This document shows, one piece after another, positions 1 to 9,051 of a stretch of DNA of 64,000 nucleotides (positions within the stretch are counted from its first letter, which is position 1; every line of letters starts with the position of its first letter). This DNA is from Spirosoma arboris. Lineage in GTDB: Bacteria > Bacteroidota > Bacteroidia > Cytophagales > Spirosomataceae. Position numbers and translations under genes: made by a program. The stretch is from assembly GCF_009754945.1 (NCBI RefSeq), contig NZ_WPIN01000002.1:496001-560000 (forward strand). The letters run 5' to 3'. The notes under the pieces were generated by a model that worked only from the letters and a program-made list of their open reading frames with translations, was not told the origin of the DNA and did no database searches.

Positions 1-104
1 TTTCTGGCACTTATCTACCAGAAAGCAATGGCATTTACTGTTGCCCGAGAGACCTCCCTTCAGTAGTTTACGTTTCGAAACGGCCGTTGCCTTAGTGAAT
101 AGGC

Positions 105-2552
105 CTATTTTATCGCTACTACTTTAAATTCTGTTCGGCGGTTTCGCTGATGCTCGGCTTCAGTACAGATCACGCCATCAGTGCAGTTGTTTACTAACTG
201 CGACTCACCCATACCAAGGGTAGCCATACGTCGGCGATTGATACCTTTCGATACTAAGTAATTAGCCACTGCTTTTGCCCGCTGTAACGAGAGCGCTTTA
301 TTATGCTCAGCCTCACCCCGGCTGTCGGTATGCGACCGGATTTCAATAATAAGCGTTGGGTATTTACGCATGGTGGCTACTACCTTATCTAACTCGCGGG
401 AAGCATCAGGGCGAAGGCTAGATTGGTCGAGGTCGTAGTAAATATTGTCGATCGTGACCACATCGCCTACGCTCAGCATCTTTAAATCAGCAGACAATTC
501 TTTTGGTTTCGCCTTTTTAGGTAATTTCTTGATCTTATTGGTATTCGTTCCAAATTCGGGCTTTGAAGCTACTAACGTATAATCACAGCCCTCGTTAATA
601 TCAAATGAATACCGGCCATCAGGACCTGTTACGTATTCAAGCTGAGTTCGGTCGCATTCATTTCGAAGCCGAACCGTTACACCTTCAATGGGCTTGTGGT
701 TTCGCTCGCTGAGAACCACCCCACGAACGCGCGATCGGGTTAACGTTGTACTGGGAATCGTACTCTCCGTCGGAATCGTATCCATAACAACCGTCGGTTT
801 AATCAATCCAATTTCCAGCCGACTGGGTTGATCATCCGTTATAGCTCGGTTTGTGAAGCCGACGGTGCTATTAATATAGCCATCGCGACTAGCCTGGAAT
901 GTAAAATCATTTGTGCCTTCCAGACAAATTCTGACGAATCCATTCTGGTCGCTGGTTAGGGTTCGGTCCGGCCGCCCTTCCGCTTTGGATTTGATCAGTA
1001 CACTGACGCTATCCAAAGGCTGATCTGTATTTGTGTCATACATCCGAATAATCAGGTCACGACAGCCGAAGAGTGAGCTTTCCCGAATAAATCGGTAAAT
1101 ATCATCATTTCCACCACGCCGATTACTACTGAAATAGCCGCCACGTCGGTTAGCATCTGTTATCAGGCCAAAATCATCTTGCGGAGAATTAATCGGTGCA
1201 TCGAGATGCTCAATCGATTGCACTGTAACACCCTGGCTTAACGTAGCAAAAAATATATCTAATCCACCCAAGCCCTTATGACCATCCGTAGCGAAATACA
1301 GGTTTCCTGCTTCATCGACAAACGGAAATAATTCATTCCCCTTAGTATTAATCGTGCTTCCTAAGTTAACAGGGCGGCTCCATTTTCCAGCCTGAAAACG
1401 GCTAACATAAAGATCAGTACCTCCAAATCCACCCGGCATATCGGACGCAAAATAAAGCAACGCATCATCATGACTCAGCGCAGGATGCCCAACGGAATAC
1501 TCGTCACTATTGAAAGGCAACTCGACAATATCCGTCCATGCCCCATTTTGTTGAATAGCGGTGTAAAGTTTAAGTTTGTTTACCCCTTCTGTACTCTTAT
1601 TCGCCCGGCCATTGTTGTAGTTGTTACGGGTAAAAATAATTTGTGAGCCATCCTGCGAGAACGTAGCTGGACCTTCATGGTATTTTGTATTGAGCGTTCT
1701 GCTAAAGCGTTTCGACGCATTTTGAGAGTCCGCGTCATAACCTAACCCGCCGGAGATATTGATCCCTTCACCGAAATTTGGCACCGTAGGCGAATCATTC
1801 GCCGTTTCACGGCTATAACTATCGTTTCCATTACGCCGTTCGGTTTTAGCACGGTCGTTCACAGGTTTACTGATGCTACCGTCGGCATTAATAATACTCT
1901 CTACTTTCAGATTATTCCGATTAGGGATGTATAACAAATCCAGATAGCCTGATCCACCACCACTACCGGTAGTTTCAATGGCAGAGCCCCCTTTCTTTCC
2001 AGCTACATAGACAAGGCCATCCTGATAAAACGCTGGACTAAATTCCTCTCCGGAGGAATTAAAGGCCAGGTACTCTAAGCGATATTTTACAGCTTCCTTT
2101 CGGCCGCCCGTTGGAGAAGTGGCAGGCGGTGGATTTATGGATGACCGAGCTGGTTGCTTCGCTTTAAGTTGCTCATAGAGTTCATACTGTTTCTGACCCT
2201 CCTGATATTTACCATTACCAACCAATGTCTGGGCAAATTGTAGAAGTAGTTGTGGATTCTCGTCGGTGCTATTTGCCAACGCTTCCCGAAAATAACGCTC
2301 AGCTTTCTGACCATCACCAACTTGCTTATAGGCAGATGCCAGCCGGCTTTGGACCGTTGCTTTTTGCGTAGGTGTGAGTTGATCGCTCTGCTCGGTTAAA
2401 AGTTGCGAGTAAGCTTCTATTGCACGTCCATACGCTTTATAGTTGAGCAAACGGTCTGCCTGTTGCAACAATGAATCCACCTGTGCCCAAGCCATTGTAT
2501 AGCTTAGCCACAGTAATGCCCCCACAATCCACGTTCTCCAATTCTTACTCAT
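105..2552 (-). CDS. PorE-like OmpA family protein (TPR, beta-propeller, CRD, OmpA)
   Basis: 815 residues. An N-terminal signal segment (about 1-23, ending AWAQ) is followed by TPR-like helices (about 25-130), a long PD40/WD40-like propeller (about 155-490, with repeats such as YFASDMPGGFGGTDLY), one or two carboxypeptidase-regulatory-like domains (about 495-580 and 605-700), and a C-terminal OmpA domain (about 700-815; IDNIYYDLDQSSLRPDA and RAKAVANYLVSKGI). This order matches PorE of the type IX secretion system, an outer-membrane-associated, peptidoglycan-binding protein. The OmpA domain should bind peptidoglycan in the periplasm. It follows a T9SS-type secreted protein on the same strand after an 81-nt gap, so the pair probably acts in secretion or gliding. 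Paralogues of this architecture are common in Bacteroidota, so a true PorE role is inferred, not shown. Confidence 0.82.
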   Translation of the reverse strand: MSKNWRTWIVGALLWLSYTMAWAQVDSLLQQADRLLNYKAYGRAIEAYSQLLTEQSDQLTPTQKATVQSRLASAYKQVGDGQKAERYFREALANSTDENPQLLLQFAQTLVGNGKYQEGQKQYELYEQLKAKQPARSSINPPPATSPTGGRKEAVKYRLEYLAFNSSGEEFSPAFYQDGLVYVAGKKGGSAIETTGSGGGSGYLDLLYIPNRNNLKVESIINADGSISKPVNDRAKTERRNGNDSYSRETANDSPTVPNFGEGINISGGLGYDADSQNASKRFSRTLNTKYHEGPATFSQDGSQIIFTRNNYNNGRANKSTEGVNKLKLYTAIQQNGAWTDIVELPFNSDEYSVGHPALSHDDALLYFASDMPGGFGGTDLYVSRFQAGKWSRPVNLGSTINTKGNELFPFVDEAGNLYFATDGHKGLGGLDIFFATLSQGVTVQSIEHLDAPINSPQDDFGLITDANRRGGYFSSNRRGGNDDIYRFIRESSLFGCRDLIIRMYDTNTDQPLDSVSVLIKSKAEGRPDRTLTSDQNGFVRICLEGTNDFTFQASRDGYINSTVGFTNRAITDDQPSRLEIGLIKPTVVMDTIPTESTIPSTTLTRSRVRGVVLSERNHKPIEGVTVRLRNECDRTQLEYVTGPDGRYSFDINEGCDYTLVASKPEFGTNTNKIKKLPKKAKPKELSADLKMLSVGDVVTIDNIYYDLDQSSLRPDASRELDKVVATMRKYPTLIIEIRSHTDSRGEAEHNKALSLQRAKAVANYLVSKGINRRRMATLGMGESQLVNNCTDGVICTEAEHQRNRRTEFKVVAIK

Positions 2553-2633
2553 TGGTGTCTTGCTTAGACTCTACAATCAACCGTTCTGCTTCCATTCGCA
2601 AACGAATTTGACCTAAAATCATTGCTAAAAAAC

Positions 2634-4781
2634 TTATCGGGCCAGCGTCAGAAATCGAACAAATTCTCGTCCATCACTAAGCCGGATCTGGTAATAATAA
2701 GTGCCATCAGGGAGACCTTGTTTCACATCAGCCGCTTTGACACCTTGATTTGCGATACCATTCCAATCATTTGTGTAATTTAAATTTTGGTAAACTAAAT
2801 TCCCCCAGCGATTATAAATATCCAGTTGAACGGTTACTCCAACAGGCACTCGTTGAATAACAAATCGATCATTAATACCATCACCATTGGGCGAGAAGCC
2901 CTCCGGAATAAATACTGTTTCGCTTTCTTCGGGCTGCAGCGAGTGAAGAACAATGCTTGTAGGTTCGTCATTGTCGGTCGGATTTCCATTCTGGTCTGGG
3001 TCGACGTCTATGCCGTTGGTCGAACGATCACGGCAAATTCCACTACTGATATTCGTAGCTTGAACAGTAGCGATATTGCTAAATGTCAGCGTATTGGCCA
3101 AACTCACATTGAGCCGTACAGTTAGCAATACGCGGGCCTGTCCGCCAATCGGAAGGTTTCCGCCGTTAATTAATGTGGTGTCGATGCCACGTCCTGAATA
3201 AGCTGAATTAACGATCAGACCGCTGTCAGCCTGAACCTTTATCGAATGAATTTGCGCTCCCAGGCTTGCAAAAGCGACATCCAGATTATCAGCAATCTGA
3301 ATATCCTTGAGCGCATGTTTACCCATATTAGCGACTATAAACTGATATGTCAATTCGACTAAGCGCTCTTTTCCATCAGCCACCCAGATCGGTTCGCTCA
3401 CTTTCTTGCTTAATCCGATTAGCTCTCGGGCAGGGGCTGCTACCGTTTGCTGAACTGATGCTCCAACGCACGGCCCGCTACCGTCGGGGTCGGGAACAGA
3501 GAGGGTGAATCGAGTCGCACCACGTTGTCGGTCAGATTCAGACAATAGATAACGAGCGTTTATGCCTGTGCTGGTAAATAGACCTCCACCATCACTTTGC
3601 CAATTATGTACGTTTGCCAGGCCACCCAATTGTGCTTTTAACAGAACAATTCCTTTAGTCCAGTCGAGCGAGTCGAGTCGAATAGCAACCGTAGCCGGAC
3701 TACTTAGGCAAGGTGGAATGGCATTCTGGCAGGGAGTAATGTCTACTGTGATAGCTGTAGGTTCCGTATAACAGCCGTCTGCAGTTCGTCCAAAAATGTA
3801 ATACGTCCCGGTCAGCACTGCTCCTGACGACTGAACAGTAGATGCTGTAATAGATGGTCCTGTTCGGAATTCATAGCGAAGGCCGGAGCTGTTCCCATCT
3901 GTGATTGCTTTCGATAAATCAACCGTTTGAAATGGGCATCTGTTGTAGAGGGTTGTTAATAAATTTAACTTCTGAGCAACTGGCTGTACCACTACTAATA
4001 CCGGCTGAGAACTGTCGCTACGGCATGAACCAACCTGACATACAGCTCTGTAATTGAGCGTATTAGTAGGGTTTATGTTTCTCACTAATCCTTCAACTCC
4101 ATCCATCCAGCGAACGACACCTATGCAGCCCGATGCACTAAGCCGAACCGGTTGTCCAATACAAATTTCTTGTTTATCTGCCGAAATAATAGGCGTCTTC
4201 GGAGTAGCAATCTGCACCGAGATTGGGATAGATGGATTGCTATTACAGTTGTTCTGCTCGCAGGTAGCCCGGAAGACTGTAGTTTCCTGAAGATTGCCTA
4301 TCCAGACTGAACCTGTATTTTGTTCGCTTCCATCCTGACTTATCCAGTGAACAGTTCCCGCACAATTAGATGCGGTTAACGTAACGGGCTCATTAGGGCA
4401 TACAAGTTTCGATGAGGCTATAACCGTCGGCGCGTTAGGTGTGTTGACCGTAATCTTCCAGACTTCGGCAAAGCAACTGATGCATCCTGGTTTGGCGCGA
4501 CAAATGGCGGTATACTTTGTCGTTTGCTGAGGTTTTACCGTAATCGTATTACCGATATCACCATTTGACCAAATAACGGTGCCGGTACAGCCTGTGGCGA
4601 TTAATGTAACCAACTCATTACGACAGATAGCCTTGGCCGAACCTGTAATGACAGGCGGGTCGGGATTCTGGCATGTATCGGCTAACGGATAGGTCATGGC
4701 AACAACATTTCCAAATGTCATCAACCATATGATCAACCACCCATAATTTCCAGTAAATTTATTTAGTAGTTGTCTCCTCAT
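2634..4781 (-). CDS. T9SS type B sorting-domain secreted adhesin-like protein
   Basis: The reading frame opens at 4820, but the better start is Met at 4781 (MRRQLLNKFTG), which begins a plausible signal peptide; this gives 715 residues. Three Ig-like repeats of about 75-85 residues each carry paired Cys (ICRNELVTLIATGC, VCPNEPVTLTASNC, ICIGQPVRLSASGC). A DUF11-like module follows (LTYQFIVANMGKHALKDIQI), then the C-terminal sorting domain with FIPEGFSPNGDGINDRF, YNRWGNLVYQ and LPDGTYYYQI. The last block is the hallmark of gliding-associated C-terminal domains recognised by the type IX machinery. The mature protein should be exported across the outer membrane and anchored or released at the surface. 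Its ligand is unknown. It lies upstream of the OmpA/PorE-like gene. Confidence 0.85.
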   Translation of the reverse strand: MRRQLLNKFTGNYGWLIIWLMTFGNVVAMTYPLADTCQNPDPPVITGSAKAICRNELVTLIATGCTGTVIWSNGDIGNTITVKPQQTTKYTAICRAKPGCISCFAEVWKITVNTPNAPTVIASSKLVCPNEPVTLTASNCAGTVHWISQDGSEQNTGSVWIGNLQETTVFRATCEQNNCNSNPSIPISVQIATPKTPIISADKQEICIGQPVRLSASGCIGVVRWMDGVEGLVRNINPTNTLNYRAVCQVGSCRSDSSQPVLVVVQPVAQKLNLLTTLYNRCPFQTVDLSKAITDGNSSGLRYEFRTGPSITASTVQSSGAVLTGTYYIFGRTADGCYTEPTAITVDITPCQNAIPPCLSSPATVAIRLDSLDWTKGIVLLKAQLGGLANVHNWQSDGGGLFTSTGINARYLLSESDRQRGATRFTLSVPDPDGSGPCVGASVQQTVAAPARELIGLSKKVSEPIWVADGKERLVELTYQFIVANMGKHALKDIQIADNLDVAFASLGAQIHSIKVQADSGLIVNSAYSGRGIDTTLINGGNLPIGGQARVLLTVRLNVSLANTLTFSNIATVQATNISSGICRDRSTNGIDVDPDQNGNPTDNDEPTSIVLHSLQPEESETVFIPEGFSPNGDGINDRFVIQRVPVGVTVQLDIYNRWGNLVYQNLNYTNDWNGIANQGVKAADVKQGLPDGTYYYQIRLSDGREFVRFLTLAR

Positions 4782-5047
4782 CAATTCATGCTGCTTACCC
4801 GTATATAAGACGAATTTCATGCCAAGCCTGTGGCTAGTACATAATATCTACTAATTGGATGATTTAATGGATTACTACCTTTATTTGGTCAACAAACTAT
4901 CATTCCATCGTATGACCGCGAAGGGCAAGTCTATGCCTCATAAACCATGCCAACATTTGGCATTTTTCAATGTAGAAACACAGCTAAGTTGACGAGCGCC
5001 TAAAGTTGACCTATGAACCTTTAACATATAGAGAATTTTCTACTCAA

Positions 5048-6478
5048 TTAGTTAGGGACTGCGACCTTAATGGTATAAATCTGGTCGATACTTTCGGGAA
5101 GCTCGTGTTTATTGTGTGTGACGAAAAGAATGGTTTTGTCAATAAAACTGTCGATCAATTGTCGGGCTAATTGAACATGAAAAGAATCGATTGCCTGAAA
5201 CGGCTCATCCAGTAACAAGACAGGCGCATTTTTCAGAAAAGCCCGTACCAACAAAATTAATCGCTGCTCCCCCGCAGACAAGGTACCAAATGAGCAGTCG
5301 ATAAGGTGAGATAGTTTAAAATACGCAAATAAGTTAGTTAAGTCTACTTCCGTTTCAGGTGCCACCCGATTCGGAGGGGTAAGGGTATCTGTCAGGCCCG
5401 TCAGCGCAACCTGCCGGGCGGACAAACCCTGCGGAAAATATAAATGCAGTTCAGGAGAAACAAAGCCAATTCGACGTTTTACATCCCAGATACTTTCACC
5501 CGACTTGCCACGTCGATGACCAAAGACACTTACATCGTTAGAATACGCCTGTGGATGGTCTCCGTAAAGCAAACTTAGCAATACTGATTTGCCAGCCCCA
5601 TTCGGCCCAAACAAAGCCCATCGTTCCCCTGCCCGAACAGCCCAGTCAAGGCCATCTAAAATGATTGTATCTCCGTAACGAACAGTTACATTACGTAATC
5701 GAAAGGCTTCCTGAAAATCGGTTATTGGCGCAGCTGTATTCAGAACTGGTGGAGTAATTTCAGGCCAACTAGTAGCTTCGGCAGTATAGTTCTCCTTGGG
5801 GCCTGCCCACCGGATCTGGCCATTTTCTAAATCAGCTATGTGCGTAATAAACGACGGAATATCATCAGGTTCTGTTACCAGCACAAGTGTCAGGCCGTGT
5901 TTTGTAAGATCGCCCAGCCAATTGGTCAGTTCGGCCCGAAAAACGGCATCCAAACCGACAAAAGGATTGTCTAGCAATAGAACCGATGGGTGTCGAAGGA
6001 GCGCTTTTCCAATGCGGGCTTTTCGGGTTTGGCCATTTGATAATTTAATAAATGCCCGATCCAGTATTGGAGTAAGCCCTAATCGGTCAACCAGCGCAAG
6101 CGATTCCGGCGAGTCAGTCAGCTGTAAAAAACTCCGTAGCGTTGGAATAGAATTATAAGCAGGGTCGCTACCTTCCGAGCTGTCGCTCATAGTAGCCTGA
6201 TAGCGCTGCTGATAAAAATAGCCACTGTAGGAAAACCGACTGGACTCCTCTTTAAAAGAGACAAATTCTGTTGGTACCCGCCGAGACAAGGTAGCAGTTC
6301 CAGCATGAAATTGACCGGCTAGTGCCTGGAGAAACGTGGATTTCCCACTACCAGTTGGACCAATAACAGCCCAACACTCACCCGAATTCAGTTGGAACGT
6401 GAGTTCACGTATCCGTGTCCGTCCGCTTCGTTGGACAGTTAATTTATTCAACTCAATCAATGGAATTTGTTCAAACAT
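5048..6478 (-). CDS. ModF/PhrA-like ABC ATPase with two nucleotide-binding domains
   Basis: Two ABC cassettes in one chain of 476 residues. The first has Walker A GPTGSGKST, signature LSNGQ and Walker B VLLLDNPF. The second has Walker A GPNGAGKS, signature LSAGEQ and Walker B VLLLDEPF. There is no membrane segment. The layout and length fit ModF-type proteins, soluble twin ATPases often filed under molybdate transport but without a proven transport role. No modABC genes are visible nearby. The frame can open at Met 6493, but that codon lies inside a 13-bp hairpin; Met 6478 (MFEQIPLIEL) directly follows the hairpin's T-run and is preferred. Frame and family are certain, function is not. Confidence 0.8.
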   Translation of the reverse strand: MFEQIPLIELNKLTVQRSGRTRIRELTFQLNSGECWAVIGPTGSGKSTFLQALAGQFHAGTATLSRRVPTEFVSFKEESSRFSYSGYFYQQRYQATMSDSSEGSDPAYNSIPTLRSFLQLTDSPESLALVDRLGLTPILDRAFIKLSNGQTRKARIGKALLRHPSVLLLDNPFVGLDAVFRAELTNWLGDLTKHGLTLVLVTEPDDIPSFITHIADLENGQIRWAGPKENYTAEATSWPEITPPVLNTAAPITDFQEAFRLRNVTVRYGDTIILDGLDWAVRAGERWALFGPNGAGKSVLLSLLYGDHPQAYSNDVSVFGHRRGKSGESIWDVKRRIGFVSPELHLYFPQGLSARQVALTGLTDTLTPPNRVAPETEVDLTNLFAYFKLSHLIDCSFGTLSAGEQRLILLVRAFLKNAPVLLLDEPFQAIDSFHVQLARQLIDSFIDKTILFVTHNKHELPESIDQIYTIKVAVPN

Positions 6479-6517
6479 AAAAACTGTGGCCATACCCTTG
6501 CAAAGGTATGGCCACAG
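6479..6517 (-). terminator. Intrinsic terminator abutting the ABC gene start
   Basis: A perfect 13-bp stem (6484-6496 with 6505-6517; CTGTGGCCATACC) with an 8-nt loop is followed on the minus strand by TTTTT at 6483-6479 and then immediately by the ATG at 6478. It should terminate the 6550-7074 transcript. Because no leader remains between the T-run and the start codon, it could also act as an attenuator for the ABC gene. Confidence 0.75.
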
Positions 6518-6549
6518 GATTATTTTCTAGGCCAGATTTTATGGGTATC

Positions 6550-7074
6550 TTATTTTCCTGGAGGAATGGTCGTAGCGGGCGTCGTTGTAGCCGGAGTTGT
6601 TGTCGACGTTGACGACTTACTTTTCGTACGACGGCTATTATTTCCTGTTGAACCGTTATTCATCCGATCAGTTGTGTTTTGCATATCCGTCGTTGTCGAC
6701 GTTGTTGTACCATTACTGTTCATGGTTGGCGTTCCCGTGCTGTAGGTCGATCCAACTGGGGGATTTACTCCCGTTTGATTCGTATTGGTATTAACTGCAG
6801 GATTCGTACTTATATCAGATGAGGTATTCGTACTGGTTGCAGGTGGTTGAGTCTGAATCGTACTAGGGCTTGTTGGCGTCACTGTTGTGTTTACACCCGT
6901 CGGAGAAGTCTGATTCACCCCAGTACTCATATTCGTACTAGTCCGAGGACTAGTTGAGTTTACACCTGTTGTGCCGGTCGAACCTGCATTGGTCGATGTA
7001 TTCGTTGTTTGTGCGTTTGCACCGAAGGCTATGCCAGCTACCAGCATACAACCTATTATCATTTCCTTTTTCAT
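6550..7074 (-). CDS. Low-complexity Thr/Ser/Asn-rich secreted protein
   Basis: 174 residues. A clear signal peptide (MKKEMIIGCMLVAGIAFGANA, cut before Q) is followed by an almost entirely Thr, Ser, Asn, Gly, Pro and Val chain built from degenerate repeats (TGVNSTSPRT, TGVNQTSPTGVN, TNPAVNTNTNQTGVNPP), and then a basic stretch (NNSRRTKSKSS) and a TTPATTTPATT tail. No domain is recognised. The composition suggests an unstructured envelope or secreted protein. An intrinsic terminator lies just downstream. I do not know the function; the signal peptide and clean frame support it as a real gene. Confidence 0.65.
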   Translation of the reverse strand: MKKEMIIGCMLVAGIAFGANAQTTNTSTNAGSTGTTGVNSTSPRTSTNMSTGVNQTSPTGVNTTVTPTSPSTIQTQPPATSTNTSSDISTNPAVNTNTNQTGVNPPVGSTYSTGTPTMNSNGTTTSTTTDMQNTTDRMNNGSTGNNSRRTKSKSSTSTTTPATTTPATTIPPGK

Positions 7075-7180
7075 CGTTGAGTTTTAACTTGTTATTCTAT
7101 CTTATAACTCTACTAATAAGTGATTGTTTTCCCATAATTATTTTTTAATGAGAAATTTTATGTCTGTTTCCACTTTTAAA

Positions 7181-7219
7181 CAAAAAGAGAAGCCGCAAGC
7201 AATGCGTGCTTACGGCTTC
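7181..7219 (-). terminator. Intrinsic terminator of the GMC operon
   Basis: A 13-bp stem with one mismatch (7189-7201 with 7207-7219, GAAGCCGCAAGCA) and a 5-nt loop is followed on the minus strand by CTCTTTTTG. It lies 20 nt past the stop codon of the GMC oxidoreductase. Confidence 0.8.
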
Positions 7220-7239
7220 CCAAAAAGATATTAGTTTTC

Positions 7240-8958
7240 TTACAATGTCCCTTTTTTCATTTCCTTCACGGCAAAGTCTGCAGCCCGAGCCGTTAAAGCC
7301 ATATAGGTAAGTGAAGGGTTTACGCAAGAAGCCGACGTCATACAGGCTCCATCTGTATTAAAGACATTCTTTACCGTATGAATCTGGTTATGAGCGTTCA
7401 ACACCGACGTTTTTGGATCACGACCCATACGGGCAGTACCCATCTCGTGGATACCAATACCTGGGTGTTTCGACTCGTCGTTATAAGGCGTTACATTCTT
7501 CAGTCCAGCCGCTTGAAGCATTTCGGCGGCATCATTCATCATGTCGATCCGCATTTTTCGCTCGTTCTCGCCGTAGGCAGCATCGAATACGATAAGCGGT
7601 AGACCCCATTTATCTTTTTGGTCGGGGGAGAGCGTCATACGGTTGTTCGGATCAGGAATCATTTCACCAAAACCACCCAGACTCATTGTCCACTGACCTG
7701 GCGTTGTGAGGCTTTCTTTAAATTCAGCCCCGAAGCCTTCCATACCATTGCCACGGCCCCAGCCACCTCGGCCGGCACCACCCTGATAACCGAATCCACG
7801 AACATAGTCACGTTTGTCACCTGCCCAGTTCCGGTAACGAGGTACGTAAACCCCATTCGCCCGGCGACCGTAGTAATATTGATCCTCCATGCCGTCAAAC
7901 GTTCCGGCAGCACCTACAGCAAGGTGGTGATCCATAATGTTCCGACCGAGTTGATCCGAATCATTACCCATACCATTCGGGAAACGGTGCGATTTGGAAT
8001 TCATCAAAATCGACGTACTGGCAAATGCCGACGCGTTGAGGAAGATAATCCGGGCGTAATACTCACGAACTTCTTTCGTATTCTGGTCAATAACCCGAAC
8101 GCCTGTAGCTTTCCCTTTTTTCTCGTCGAACAACACTTCCGATACAATCGAATCGGGGCGGAGAGTCAACTTCCCCGTTTTCATGGCAGCCGGTAATGTT
8201 GCCGATTGCGTACTGAAATAAGCGCCGTATGGGCAACCACGCATACACTGATTACGGAACTGGCAAGCCGCCCGACCAAGGTCATAGTGTAGTTGTTTAG
8301 GCTGGGTCAAGTGAGCAGTACGACCCATGGTAACAGTACGAGCAGGGAACGCCTTCTCGATACGCTTTTTCGCTTCTTTCTCCAGACAGTTCATCTGCAT
8401 AGGCGGCAGGTAGTTACCGTCTGGCAAAACGTCTAGGCCGTCTTTGCTGCCCGAAATACCAGCGAAGGTTTCTACATACGTGTACCAGTTAGCTAGATCT
8501 TCGTAGCGAATTGGCCAGTCCACACCAATCCCTTCCTTGCCATTCGCCATGAAGTCTTCTTTGTTCCAGCGATAGCTTTGCCGACCCCACATCAGCGACC
8601 GACCACCTACGTGGTAACCACGAATCCAGTCTACTTTGCGTTTTTCGAGGTATGGGTTTTCTTTATCGTTCTCGAAGAAATGACGCCACTCTTCATTAGC
8701 AGTATAGCCAGTGCGCATATTAGCCCAGTATTCCTCGGCTGCCATGGTGGTTATTTTGCCCCGATGCGGAAAATCCCAGGGATTATTCGTTGCTGTCGGA
8801 TAACCTTCAATGTGCTTCACATCGCGGCCCCGCTCCAGCATCAGTACTTTCAATCCTTTTTGGGTAAGTTCTTTAGCAGCCCAGCCACCCGAAATACCCG
8901 ACCCAACGACAATAGCGTCGTAGGTCATATCTTTTTTTGCGTCGATATTGAGGTTCAT
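7240..8958 (-). CDS. GMC family oxidoreductase (glycoside/gluconate dehydrogenase-like catalytic subunit)
   Basis: 572 residues. The FAD-binding Rossmann motif is near the N terminus (VVGSGISGGWAAKEL with LMLERG). The C-terminal GMC region has HEMGTARMG, where the catalytic His is expected, and NPSLTYMALTARAAD. A Cys-rich stretch (CQFRNQCMRGCPYG) matches the Fe-S-type cluster segment seen in membrane-linked sugar dehydrogenases. There is no signal peptide of its own. The gene directly upstream in the operon encodes a gluconate 2-dehydrogenase subunit 3-type protein with a Tat signal, so the pair is probably exported together and oxidises a sugar or glycoside in the periplasm. Substrate unknown; glycoside 3-dehydrogenases use this pairing. 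Confidence 0.85.
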   Translation of the reverse strand: MNLNIDAKKDMTYDAIVVGSGISGGWAAKELTQKGLKVLMLERGRDVKHIEGYPTATNNPWDFPHRGKITTMAAEEYWANMRTGYTANEEWRHFFENDKENPYLEKRKVDWIRGYHVGGRSLMWGRQSYRWNKEDFMANGKEGIGVDWPIRYEDLANWYTYVETFAGISGSKDGLDVLPDGNYLPPMQMNCLEKEAKKRIEKAFPARTVTMGRTAHLTQPKQLHYDLGRAACQFRNQCMRGCPYGAYFSTQSATLPAAMKTGKLTLRPDSIVSEVLFDEKKGKATGVRVIDQNTKEVREYYARIIFLNASAFASTSILMNSKSHRFPNGMGNDSDQLGRNIMDHHLAVGAAGTFDGMEDQYYYGRRANGVYVPRYRNWAGDKRDYVRGFGYQGGAGRGGWGRGNGMEGFGAEFKESLTTPGQWTMSLGGFGEMIPDPNNRMTLSPDQKDKWGLPLIVFDAAYGENERKMRIDMMNDAAEMLQAAGLKNVTPYNDESKHPGIGIHEMGTARMGRDPKTSVLNAHNQIHTVKNVFNTDGACMTSASCVNPSLTYMALTARAADFAVKEMKKGTL

Positions 8959-8974
8959 AATTTTTTCAGGAGTG

Positions 8975-9042
8975 AGGAGTGAGTAGCGAGAAGTGAGAAT
9001 TCATCCGGCATCAGCCTTTCTCACTTCTCGCTGCTCACTCCT
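8975..9042. repeat. 24-bp inverted repeat in the GMC/subunit 3 spacer (purine-rich theme)
   Basis: Arms 8975-8998 and 9019-9042 match at 23 of 24 positions with a 20-nt loop. The arm reads AGGAGTGAGTAGCGAGAAGT onward, i.e. degenerate tandem GAGTGA/GAAGTGA units. It fills the 93-nt space between two co-directional genes that must be expressed together. It belongs to the same theme as the repeats at 21601, 37857, 38432 and 46837. Confidence 0.85.
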
Positions 9043-9051
9043 AATACTAAA

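Noticed and set aside
1..95. Possible 3' end of a plus-strand gene entering the window
   Set aside because: All three plus frames stay open for most of these 95 nt, so no frame can be chosen.
6550..7074. Reading the Thr-rich protein as a non-coding repeat region
   Set aside because: A clear signal peptide and clean frame with terminator argue for a real gene, so it was kept as CDS.
7618..8196. Plus-strand open frame of 192 codons opposite the GMC gene
   Set aside because: Composition is that of an antisense frame and the opposite strand is a clear GMC oxidoreductase.
8970..9042. Reading the GAGTGA-type repeats as a CRISPR array
   Set aside because: They are paired inverted arms with degenerate short units, not regular direct repeats with unique spacers, and no cas genes are present.
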